A DNA stretch of 5,531 nt from Bacteroidales bacterium (GCA_008933525.1 WBUV01000244.1:1-5531), one strand, 5' to 3'; shown: positions 1 through 5,531, numbered from the stretch's first letter. The notes: generated by a model not told the origin, from the sequence alone. Program-made: numbers and translations.

Positions 1-60
1 CTAAAAGGCAATGTTTAGTTGAAGGTAATAAACGAAACCGATAAACAGAATATTGTTATA

Positions 61-86
61 CTGTTAATTATTAACAGGTTATTAAC
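61..86. promoter_or_regulatory. 17-base palindrome with an extra half-site (possible operator)
   Basis: CTGTTAA (61-67) and TTAACAG (71-77) form a perfect inverted repeat around TTA, and TTATTAAC is repeated directly at 68-75 and 79-86, an 11-base spacing close to one helical turn. The arrangement of TTAAC half-sites looks like a binding site for a dimeric regulator. No gene start or promoter is visible next to it, so what it would control (possibly a gene left of the window) is unknown. AT-rich sequence makes short palindromes easy to find by chance. Confidence 0.3.
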
Positions 87-102
87 GAAAATAGAAGTGG
101 GT

Positions 103-131
103 AAAAAAAGAAGCACGCGTTGCAAAACGCG
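103..131 (-). terminator. Rho-independent terminator of the restriction operon
   Basis: CGCGTT (116-121) pairs perfectly with AACGCG (126-131) around a 4-base loop. On the minus strand the stem is followed, after a short TGCTTC-type spacer, by seven consecutive T (109-103). It starts 17 bases past the stop codon of the last operon gene, the expected place for an intrinsic terminator. The 6-base gap between stem and uninterrupted T-run makes it somewhat weaker than ideal. In the plus direction there is no T-tract. Confidence 0.65.
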
Positions 132-147
132 CACCAACATTATAAAT

Positions 148-621
148 TTAGTTTTTAAACCGTGACAAATACCTGTACTTGAAAAAGTAGTAAAAGGCGA
201 CTCGTTGCCATTCCGTAAATTCAACCTTACCATTAAGAAGATTGTTCAAATCGGTTTTATCTATACCAGTATAAGTTGAAAGGTGCTTAGGCTTTAAGCC
301 CAAATCTTCCATTCTATATGATACCCAAAACGCATCAATACTATCTATATCGCTTCTGTTAAAATCTACAGCAGAAATAGTGACTTTCCAAGTAGATGGA
401 ACTTTGTCCGAGAAAACGTCCCTAACAATTTTTTCAAGGTTCTTTTTGTCAATTTGCTGCGTTTCTTTTAGGACTTCTTGCTCTGCACGTACGATTAGTC
501 TATTGTCGGAAAACGAAACAATGTCAACAATGATATTTGAGTTTTTAAAAAGGTGTTGTAGCTCTTCTGAAATTCTTTTTTTTGATTCATCTGACAGGGG
601 GAGCGTGCTAATAGGTATCAT
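148..621 (-). CDS. Small protein with C-terminal XRE-like helix-turn-helix
   Basis: A 157-aa protein from ATG 621-619, twelve bases after the TAA of the pentapeptide gene, with no Shine-Dalgarno sequence. The C-terminal third has the layout of an XRE/Cro-type helix-turn-helix: FWVSYRMEDLG (98-107), KPKHLSTYTG (110-119) and a recognition-like helix DKTDLNNLLNGK (121-132), then an aromatic tail (FYYFFKYRYL). Similar 'LGLKPKxL...TGIDKxxLxxLLxGK' ends occur in small accessory proteins of Bacteroidota. The N-terminal 90 residues are charged, of predicted mixed alpha/beta structure, and belong to no family I recognise. Restriction-modification systems often carry small HTH controller proteins, but those are usually full-domain proteins encoded before the nuclease gene. 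Being last in the operon and having a large extra N-domain makes a classical C-protein role uncertain. It could be an autoregulator or a DNA-binding partner of the upstream proteins. Confidence 0.8.
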   Translation of the reverse strand: MIPISTLPLSDESKKRISEELQHLFKNSNIIVDIVSFSDNRLIVRAEQEVLKETQQIDKKNLEKIVRDVFSDKVPSTWKVTISAVDFNRSDIDSIDAFWVSYRMEDLGLKPKHLSTYTGIDKTDLNNLLNGKVEFTEWQRVAFYYFFKYRYLSRFKN

Positions 622-633
622 TATGAATTGTTA

Positions 634-1551
634 TTAAATAATTAAATAGTTTTTCCATTGTTCAAGATAAACCAAAACCTTACTTAATTCGCTGTAGATA
701 AAAATTTCAAGTCCTATATCCACATTAGTTTGGGGGAATCCTGCTTCAACTTCAACTCTAAATTCTTCGAAAGTACCACGGAACGAGCCCCACCAAACAG
801 TATCGGAATCTATAGCATATAGAACCGTTGTGTATGCGTTAGTAATTTTGGTAAAGGTTTGGTGGTCTAGTATTGCTTCGTGAATATTACTTTCGTTTAC
901 AAAAAGCATTGATAAGTTGGGTAATCTACTTAAATCGCAATCGGTTAAATCACAAAAAGAAAAGGCGACATCCTGTAACCACTCAAAGGTTGACGATGTG
1001 TGAATTAAATTTGCATTCATCAATGAGCAACGCTCAAATACGGTCTTTTTTAGATTGCAGGTATGAAAACTTATGTTTTCAGCTTGGGCGTGTGAAAATT
1101 TTGAGTTCTCTAGGTTGCAATCATACATGGCACAACTGATAAAATTTGAGTTGATTGCATTTAAGTTGCTTAGGTTTGAATTCTTTATCCATGATTCATT
1201 CAACTCAGAATTATTAATACTAGCATTACTAATGTTAGAAAGATTGAAACCTGAATTGCAAAAGTTGGATTTTTTAATCTTCAAACCGATTAAGTTGCAT
1301 TGGTCAAAATCTATATCATTGGCAATACAGTTTATAAATTCAACCCCACGCATATCGCAATTTTTGAAACTGGCGTTGCGTAAATTTACTCCTTGAAAAT
1401 ATATTTTTTGGAGATTCTGGTTTTCTACACTTAGGTTTGTTAAATCAATACCATTAGCAATAGCATCGAGTAGCACGGAGCGATAATCGGGAAATAGTTC
1501 GCTTTGCTCTATGCTGTAAAGTACTTTACCTGTTTTGTCAGTTATTTGCAT
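634..1551 (-). CDS. Pentapeptide-repeat protein
   Basis: A 305-aa protein from ATG 1551-1549, seven bases after the TAG of the restriction gene. The frame also has a TTG at 1566 that would overlap that gene, but the ATG gives the usual opening of this family (MQITDKTGKVLYS, a short beta hairpin). Residues about 36-220 are degenerate pentapeptide repeats with Leu or Phe at every fifth central position (VNLRNASFKNCDM, SNLSNLNAINSNF). They should fold as a right-handed quadrilateral beta-helix of roughly nine coils. Nine cysteines (65, 75, 85, 140, 145, 165, 175, 200, 205) fall exactly on the five-residue register at the inward i-2 position. The last 80 residues form a separate cap with WWGSFRGTFEEF, a motif seen at the end of other bacterial pentapeptide proteins. 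There is no signal peptide or membrane segment. Some relatives (Qnr, MfpA) mimic DNA and bind gyrase, but sequence alone does not assign that role here. Linkage to a restriction enzyme suggests a modulatory or defence function, as inference. Confidence 0.85.
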   Translation of the reverse strand: MQITDKTGKVLYSIEQSELFPDYRSVLLDAIANGIDLTNLSVENQNLQKIYFQGVNLRNASFKNCDMRGVEFINCIANDIDFDQCNLIGLKIKKSNFCNSGFNLSNISNASINNSELNESWIKNSNLSNLNAINSNFISCAMYDCNLENSKFSHAQAENISFHTCNLKKTVFERCSLMNANLIHTSSTFEWLQDVAFSFCDLTDCDLSRLPNLSMLFVNESNIHEAILDHQTFTKITNAYTTVLYAIDSDTVWWGSFRGTFEEFRVEVEAGFPQTNVDIGLEIFIYSELSKVLVYLEQWKNYLII

Positions 1552-1558
1552 TGCTAAA

Positions 1559-4500
1559 CTACTCAATGATTATTAAATCAATTTCCTTCATCAGCCTATC
1601 TGTTTCGGTTAGGGCTACAATAATTTTTTGGTAGTGTAGGATATCCTCAAACTCTAATTTGCGGCCTTTTCTATCCTTTAGCCATTTTTGGGCGGGTTGA
1701 TAACCTCCTATGTAGAACTCCCAAGCTGATGTTGGCACATCTGCAAAGTATTGTGTGTCGTTAATGTAAACCGCTCCTTTATAATCGGGATATTCAATAT
1801 TGCCATCTTCATTAGGCAATGAATTAGAGTAATCATACACTTTGAAAACAACCTTGTTTACTATATTGTCGCCATTTTCGGGGTACTGCGTAATGTACTT
1901 TTCCACAACAGAACTTTCAAGTAAATGTATTTGGCGTAACTCTCCACCCAATTTTACCAATTGCCAAAAGGTTTCCTGATTGGTTGGGTATGGAACACGG
2001 GGAAAGTCAATCTTTAAAAACTCCTTGTACTTCTCCCTGTAGGTTGGGCTATGCAGAATGGCATAAATATAATCCAGTATATCAATTGGGGCAAAGGTGT
2101 TTACGGCTGCTTCCTTTTCGTTGGTAAATGTTAAGCCTATCTTTTCGGCTATTTGATTGACGATTATAAAATCTAAATTGGGAATACGTTCAAAATGTTC
2201 ATTAATGATTTGTTGAGAAGAAGTTATTGGATATTTGTATAAAGGAAATGTTAAAGGGCCTCCTCTTCTATACATATTTGTATCAGCAAAACAGTTTGTG
2301 ATAAAAACACAATCAAAAGTATTCAAATTTGCTGATTGTGGTTGAGCCACTAAAACAAGACCAATATTATTGTTTTTCAAATGATATATTGTTTTTTCTC
2401 TTGCTCTACCTAAAAGTTTAGTATCATAATAGACATATCCAATGTCAAAGGGTCTATATGAATATTTGTATACTTTAGACTTATCAAATATTTGATTTAA
2501 TTTATGTACAATGTTGTTTTCTAAAAGGGAAAATTTGTCGGATACAAGATTTTCATCATCATGAGTTTTAACGCCGCTTGTATTAAATGGCATTAGTTTA
2601 GAAACTTCAAACCCTTTTAGATAATTATTTAGTTCATCTGTATCTTTGGGAATAAACATGAAATTTGGAGAAGTAATTTTTACTTCTTTAAGGTTAGAAC
2701 TTACCAAATTATTTTCCAATAAGAAGTTATATTTTAATTCTCTCTTTCCATATAAATCAACATGATAAACTTTCCCTAATTCATTTGCTTTTTTCTTTCC
2801 CGTTTTTACAAATAAATTAATCGAAACCCCTTGCATTATATCAAATACATTTGTATCAATACCTCCATCTGGTGCGGTTTCTTTTTTAGTAGTATTACCA
2901 TGAAGGTCTATGATAAATATTTTATCAAATGTATTAAGTAGGCTCCATCTCATACCTCGAAATAATGGTGTATCAATAAAAGTATGAGGATTAATATAGG
3001 CTAATATGCCATTCTGGTTTTTTTCGATAAAATATTGACCATATCTGATAAATTTATATTCATCAGCATTAATTGCTTTAGAATTTTTCTCATTTAACTT
3101 CTCCTTGCTTTTGGGTTCCCTTTTGTAATCTTCCATCAAATTCATTATCCATTCCCCTTTATTGAAACTTTCGCCACTATATGGAGGATTACCTATAATG
3201 CACATTACGGGAGTATCACGTTTAATGCGGTTGGCTTCAGTAGCTTCGGCACTAAGCCAACTAGCCCAAAGGGTTCCTGTATCGGGGTGGCTTTCCTCCA
3301 AACTGTTGGTTAGGTAAACCCTAAAGCGTTGGTTGGTGGTTGGTTTGTACCCTGTTTCGGTAAGCAGTAAATCCAACTTTAGGTGTGCCATTGCGTAACT
3401 GGCCATTAGCAACTCAAAGCCATTTAAGCGAGGTAAAAGGTGCGTTTCCACGTAGTTGCTCCAAATGCCCTGCTGCCCCTCAAACCTTTTGTGAATTTGC
3501 TTTATAACCTCGGCAAGGAATGTGCCTGTACCTGTGGCGGGGTCTAATATTTGGACTCTATGCACCTCCTGCTCAACTGGCTTGTTGTTGCCCTGCACGG
3601 TGGTTTTAATCTTTGTTTTTGAGGTATCGGCTAATCCGAGAGGTAGGTCAAATTCGGTTTTTAGAATATCGTCAACAGCACGTACAATAAAGTTTACCAC
3701 AGGTGCAGGAGTGTACCAAACGCCACGGGCTTTGCGGAGCTTGGGGTCGTACTCGCTGAGAAAATCCTCGTAGAAATGGATTATTGGGTCTTCCATTTTT
3801 GTACTCTTGCCGTAGTTCTTTAGCATTTCCTCCACGTTGCAGGCAAGGAATATGTTTACCAAATCGTCCACAATCCACTTAATACGGTCGTCCACATCCA
3901 AACCCGCTATGTAGCCAAACAGCTTCTTCAGGAATGGGTTTGATTTAGGGATAAGCTCGTAGGCTTCCTGTCGGCTAAAGGTTTCCAAAGTTGGGTCGTG
4001 CAATCGAGCCGCAAACATACCGTAGGCAATGGTTTGGGCGTACACATCGGCAAAGCCTTTTGGGGTTATATCGTGAATTAGGATTTGCTTAAAGGCGTTC
4101 ATCTGGTCTTTAAGCGTGCTGTCCTCGTTGTGGGTTTCGTCGCTGGTAAGGGCTTTTTCAATAACATCGGATAGTAGGCGAGCTTTGCCAGCCATCATCT
4201 CGGCAAGCTTCTTACTGCTCTTTATGGTTTGCCCTATGTGGGTGCAAAAATCCTTAATTAGCTTCTCGAATGTTTCGAAGTTTTCGGGTAGCGGTTTTAT
4301 TCCCTTATCGGTTAGTTCGCCAATGGCAATTTTGGTAACAAATTGTCCATCACGATAAAGGTGGAAATCAATATAATCGGTAAATATGAGGTTGTTTAAC
4401 GATGCTTTGTAGCGGTCGAACTGCTCTTTGTGTCCTGTTTTCTTTACGCCGTCGAGGTCGCTATCGCCAATGTCCTTTGCTTCAATAAAGCCAACGGGAA

Positions 4501-4681
4501 TATTCCGTTTGGTAATGATATAATCTGGCGCACCGCACGATTGGCGTTTGGGTTCGTTGGTTGCTTTAATTTCAGGAACTAAACTCTCAATAAGCTGCTG
4601 CAAATCGCCACGGAAAGTATGCTCTGTTGCATTTCCAAGTTTGTAACGGGAGTTGATGCTGTTAATGTATTTTGCTATCAT
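1559..4681 (-). CDS. Single-chain restriction-modification enzyme (type IIG / type ISP-like, N6-adenine methyltransferase)
   Basis: One polypeptide (1040 aa from ATG 4681) that should methylate adenine in a specific DNA site using S-adenosylmethionine and cut unmethylated DNA in the cytoplasm. From the N-terminus: a PD-(D/E)XK nuclease (about 1-120) with GAPDY...FIEAK giving D53, E67, K69; a helical connector (about 165-320); methyltransferase motif X (YTP, 323-325), motif I (DPATGTGTF, 380-388) and catalytic motif IV (NPPY, 498-501); then a specificity region with YRPFD (742-746) and the family-typical C-terminal end (YIGGYQPAQKWL, from 990). LlaGI-like type ISP enzymes also carry a helicase and are about 1500 aa; I see no helicase motifs here, so the layout is closer to type IIG. 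The frame also has a GTG at 4699 (1046 aa). I prefer ATG 4681 because known relatives begin close to this point and a possible -7 box overlaps the GTG. It is the first gene of a three-gene operon. The frame is intact, so probably active. Confidence 0.92.
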   Translation of the reverse strand: MIAKYINSINSRYKLGNATEHTFRGDLQQLIESLVPEIKATNEPKRQSCGAPDYIITKRNIPVGFIEAKDIGDSDLDGVKKTGHKEQFDRYKASLNNLIFTDYIDFHLYRDGQFVTKIAIGELTDKGIKPLPENFETFEKLIKDFCTHIGQTIKSSKKLAEMMAGKARLLSDVIEKALTSDETHNEDSTLKDQMNAFKQILIHDITPKGFADVYAQTIAYGMFAARLHDPTLETFSRQEAYELIPKSNPFLKKLFGYIAGLDVDDRIKWIVDDLVNIFLACNVEEMLKNYGKSTKMEDPIIHFYEDFLSEYDPKLRKARGVWYTPAPVVNFIVRAVDDILKTEFDLPLGLADTSKTKIKTTVQGNNKPVEQEVHRVQILDPATGTGTFLAEVIKQIHKRFEGQQGIWSNYVETHLLPRLNGFELLMASYAMAHLKLDLLLTETGYKPTTNQRFRVYLTNSLEESHPDTGTLWASWLSAEATEANRIKRDTPVMCIIGNPPYSGESFNKGEWIMNLMEDYKREPKSKEKLNEKNSKAINADEYKFIRYGQYFIEKNQNGILAYINPHTFIDTPLFRGMRWSLLNTFDKIFIIDLHGNTTKKETAPDGGIDTNVFDIMQGVSINLFVKTGKKKANELGKVYHVDLYGKRELKYNFLLENNLVSSNLKEVKITSPNFMFIPKDTDELNNYLKGFEVSKLMPFNTSGVKTHDDENLVSDKFSLLENNIVHKLNQIFDKSKVYKYSYRPFDIGYVYYDTKLLGRAREKTIYHLKNNNIGLVLVAQPQSANLNTFDCVFITNCFADTNMYRRGGPLTFPLYKYPITSSQQIINEHFERIPNLDFIIVNQIAEKIGLTFTNEKEAAVNTFAPIDILDYIYAILHSPTYREKYKEFLKIDFPRVPYPTNQETFWQLVKLGGELRQIHLLESSVVEKYITQYPENGDNIVNKVVFKVYDYSNSLPNEDGNIEYPDYKGAVYINDTQYFADVPTSAWEFYIGGYQPAQKWLKDRKGRKLEFEDILHYQKIIVALTETDRLMKEIDLIIIE
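2160..3180 (-). other. AT-rich mosaic segment inside the restriction-modification gene
   Basis: By direct count of 60-base lines, GC is about 17-25% at 2461-2520, 2701-2760, 2881-2940 and 3001-3060, rising to 43-57% at 3181-3300 and 52% at 3541-3600, and about 40% at 1921-2100. The fall begins right after the NPPY codons (3190-3179) and ends near 2150-2210. It therefore covers the second half of the methyltransferase fold and most of the presumed target-recognition domain. This fits replacement of the specificity part by recombination with a diverged relative. The composition shift is seen; exchange is inferred. Confidence 0.55.
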
Positions 4682-4698
4682 AATTGTAACGTCATTCA

Positions 4699-4706
4699 CA
4701 AATGTA
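4699..4706 (-). promoter_or_regulatory. Possible Bacteroidota-type -7 box of the restriction operon
   Basis: On the minus strand 4706-4699 reads TACATTTG, an exact match to the TAnnTTTG -7 consensus known for the Bacteroidota primary sigma factor. No convincing TTTG/TTG -33 element is visible about 20 bases further upstream, so support rests on the -7 box alone. If real, transcription would start near 4690-4694. That excludes the GTG at 4699-4697 as a start and favours the ATG at 4681-4679 with a very short leader. Confidence 0.35.
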
Positions 4707-4785
4707 TAAATTTTTTAGCGGGGTATGTGGATTTTTTAGAATGCTGTTAAATATTAATTACCATTCGAGTTGTGCGGGTGGACGG

Positions 4786-4850
4786 TTGCAGTTCTTTTGC
4801 AAACAAAGGGTTTTGGGGTGGGCTTGTGCGTGTTTGCAAAAGTTCTGCAA
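4786..4850. repeat. Long inverted repeat, 20-bp arms around a G-rich 25-base loop
   Basis: The left arm TTGCAGTTCTTTTGCAAACA (4786-4805) and the reverse complement of 4831-4850 agree at 18 of 20 positions; the only mismatches are the TT at 4792-4793 opposite the TT at 4843-4844. The 25-base loop (4806-4830) contains GGGTTTTGGGGTGGG, three G-runs within 15 bases. The hexamer TGTGCG occurs at 4771-4776, in the end of the loop (4825-4830) and just after the right arm (4851-4856). It lies about 105 bases upstream of the proposed start of the restriction gene. It has no T-tract, so it is not a simple terminator. A protein- or recombinase-binding site, a folded RNA or a small mobile palindrome are all possible. 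The repeat itself is certain; the role is not. Confidence 0.75.
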
Positions 4851-4876
4851 TGTGCGTTGGTTTTCTTAATCCTAAA

Positions 4877-4893
4877 TGCGCCCGCAGGGCGCA
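4877..4893. repeat. GC-rich palindromic hairpin (REP-like)
   Basis: TGCGCCC (4877-4883) pairs perfectly with GGGCGCA (4887-4893) around a 3-base loop. There is no T-tract on either side, so it is not a clear terminator. It lies 22 bases from the terminator hairpin at 4916-4933. The pair of GC-rich hairpins in AT-rich surroundings resembles extragenic palindromic repeats, but copy number cannot be judged from one window. Confidence 0.5.
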
Positions 4894-4904
4894 AGGCGGG
4901 TGGG

Positions 4905-4933
4905 AAAAAATTAAAACCCCGCGCAAGCGGGGT
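4905..4933 (-). terminator. Rho-independent terminator, leftward (hairpin + T-tract)
   Basis: A perfect 7-bp GC-rich stem pairs ACCCCGC (4916-4922) with GCGGGGT (4927-4933) around a 4-base loop (GCAA on the plus strand). On the minus strand the stem is followed at once by TTTTAATTTTTT (4916-4905), the layout of an intrinsic terminator for leftward transcription. It would end transcription from the rightmost gene and insulate the restriction operon, which starts about 210 bases further left. The plus-strand side is also pyrimidine-rich (4938-4958), so weak bidirectional action is possible. Confidence 0.6.
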
Positions 4934-5007
4934 AATTATCTTTTTCTTTTCGTTTTTCGAATTGTTATCAGGAATCATTTCATCTCAACCCGTCTTAATA
5001 GCCTTTA

Positions 5008-5143
5008 CGCTAACGGTTCCGTGGTTACAACTGCTGGGGAGTTAACCACCAGCGGCGTTATCACACGTTAAAAACTACACTAAATTACTAAAAACATTCG
5101 TATCTGCATCATCAGCCCAAGTAGGTGTAACCACGTGTTAGCG
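5008..5143. repeat. 136-base element bounded by imperfect inverted repeats
   Basis: The outer arms pair as CGCTAAC (5008-5014) with GTTAGCG (5137-5143) and CGTGGTTACA (5020-5029) with TGTAACCACG (5126-5135). This makes a 17-bp stem interrupted by a 5-base bulge on the left (GGTTC) and a single base on the right. Competing symmetry lies inside: GTGGTTA (5021-5027) can also pair with TAACCAC (5043-5049), CTGCTGG (5031-5037) with CCAGCGG (5049-5055) using one G-T pair, and TAACG (5011-5015) with CGTTA (5056-5060). It sits 9 bases past the stop codon of the rightmost gene. The bulged stem with GTTA/TAAC ends recalls a folded recombination site such as an integron attC, but the 7-base ends do not match the canonical GTTRRRY/RYYYAAC cores. 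A MITE-like element or a structured 3' UTR are alternatives. The symmetry is seen directly; its function is inference. Confidence 0.6.
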
Positions 5144-5152
5144 GTAGCTTTT

Positions 5153-5531
5153 TTATTCTTTAATATATTTGTTGTAAGAATATTCAATTGATACAAAATC
5201 AACTATTTTTGGTTTCTTGTTATTCAGATATAGTATTACCATCCACCCTCTGGAATATTTCGCCTTTGTATCAAAGATTATATTTTCATTATTCTTCGTG
5301 AATTTTAAATACCTAGTTTTTGGATAAATTTTCTTTATTTTTAAACTATCAAGAAATTTTGATGCTTCGTCTTGATAATAATTGTTGTCATCTGCTGCAA
5401 CATAAAAATTTTCTTGTTCTTCTTCAGTTTCGCCTTTCATTGCTTCAATTTGCAATGAGTCCTGATTTATAATAATTCCGCAGTTCTCATTTATTGTTGT
5501 AATTTCATTTTCAAAGATATTTCCTTCTACA
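5153..5531 (-). CDS. C-terminal part of an unrecognised protein (5' end outside window)
   Basis: The minus-strand frame is open from the right edge of the window to a TAA at 5153-5155, giving 126 codons. I extended it past a TTG at 5455-5453 because the same frame continues without a stop to the edge (upstream residues read VEGNIFENEITTINENCG), so that TTG is probably internal and the true start lies beyond 5531. The visible part is hydrophilic, with an acidic stretch (GETEEEQE) followed by Asn/Tyr-rich sequence. It ends in alternating hydrophobic residues (GWMVILYLNN, IVDFVSIEYSYN) that look like beta strands of a small alpha/beta or all-beta domain. There is no signal peptide, membrane segment or catalytic motif in view. 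I do not recognise the family. It is very AT-rich (one 60-base line, 5161-5220, is about 23% GC) and is followed on its 3' side by a structured inverted-repeat element, which is typical of a transferable accessory gene. That it is a real gene is likely; its function is unknown. Confidence 0.7.
   Translation of the reverse strand, partial: VEGNIFENEITTINENCGIIINQDSLQIEAMKGETEEEQENFYVAADDNNYYQDEASKFLDSLKIKKIYPKTRYLKFTKNNENIIFDTKAKYSRGWMVILYLNNKKPKIVDFVSIEYSYNKYIKE

Larger units (their letters stand above)
4700..5152. other. Intergenic block with dense secondary structure, no supported gene
   Basis: This 450-base stretch separates the rightmost gene from the restriction operon. It holds the four symmetric elements listed separately, plus AT-rich linkers (4700-4765 and 4934-5005) in which I see nothing distinctive beyond the possible promoter box at 4699-4706. 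Three overlapping reading frames on both strands run through it, but they coincide with the palindromes, give low-complexity translations and resemble no protein I know, so I treat the block as non-coding. Confidence 0.65.

Noticed and set aside
3..44. Fourteen open codons in a plus-strand frame ending in TAA at 42-44, possibly the tail of a rightward gene
   Set aside because: Too short to distinguish from chance; nothing upstream is visible.
15..233. Minus-strand frame of 72 codons
   Set aside because: It overlaps the 3' end of the HTH gene and the terminator hairpin, and its hydrophobic content comes from AT-rich sequence; no support as a gene.
873..1396. Plus-strand frames 873-1139 and 1073-1396
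   Set aside because: They are antisense to the pentapeptide repeats; the periodic repeat codons keep the opposite strand open by chance.
3522..3878. Frames 3522-3773 (plus) and 3672-3878 (minus)
   Set aside because: They are fully inside the well-supported restriction-modification gene, in other frames, with Cys/Arg/Pro-biased translations and no motif.
1559..4681. Classification as BREX PglX or as a type I HsdM
   Set aside because: An N-terminal PD-(D/E)XK nuclease is fused in, no separate HsdS/HsdR or BREX partner genes are adjacent, and the C-terminal motifs fit the type ISP/IIG group better.
4754..5071. Three overlapping reading frames (4754-4978 minus, 4770-5045 plus, 4772-5071 plus)
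   Set aside because: They run through the palindromes of the intergenic block in conflicting frames, have no family resemblance, and their translations simply reflect the GC-rich hairpins. This is typical of spurious frames over repeats.
5008..5143. Canonical integron attC site
   Set aside because: Outer 7-mers CGCTAAC and GTTAGCG do not fit RYYYAAC/GTTRRRY and the spacers are 5 and 1 bases rather than matched. I kept it only as an unclassified inverted-repeat element with an attC-like shape.
1..5531. CRISPR array, tRNA or rRNA genes, insertion-sequence transposase
   Set aside because: I saw no regularly spaced direct repeats, no cloverleaf with a TTCRA arm, no rRNA-like sequence, and no transposase motifs in any supported frame.

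Overview
The window looks like an accessory, defence-type locus from a member of the Bacteroidota. The basis is low and uneven GC, no recognisable Shine-Dalgarno sequences before the genes, a TAnnTTTG-type box before the first operon gene, and protein families resembling those I know from this phylum. The taxonomic assignment is an inference; there is no marker gene. All genes that can be supported lie on the minus strand, so the biology reads from right to left.

From the right edge: (1) an AT-rich coding region (5153-5531) whose start lies outside the window, product not recognised. (2) A 450-base intergenic block (4700-5152) unusually full of DNA symmetry: a 136-base element bounded by imperfect inverted repeats (5008-5143), a GC-rich hairpin with a T-tract that fits a leftward terminator (4905-4933), a second GC-rich hairpin (4877-4893), and a 20-bp-arm inverted repeat around a G-rich loop (4786-4850). 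(3) A three-gene leftward operon with gaps of 7 and 12 bases: a single-chain restriction-modification enzyme of about 1040 aa (PD-(D/E)XK nuclease, N6-adenine methyltransferase and target recognition in one polypeptide), a pentapeptide-repeat protein of about 305 aa, and a 157-aa protein ending in an XRE-like helix-turn-helix. (4) A terminator hairpin (103-131) after the last gene, then a short AT-rich tail with a 17-base palindrome (61-77).

The methyltransferase half of the first gene should modify a specific DNA site and the nuclease half should cut unmodified DNA, so the core function is defence against foreign DNA. The pentapeptide-repeat and HTH proteins are packed tightly behind it and are probably co-transcribed. 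Their roles are unknown: a DNA-mimic or modulator and a regulator are the obvious hypotheses. The middle of the restriction gene (about 2160-3180) is far more AT-rich than its two ends, and this segment covers the specificity region, which suggests mosaic exchange of target specificity.
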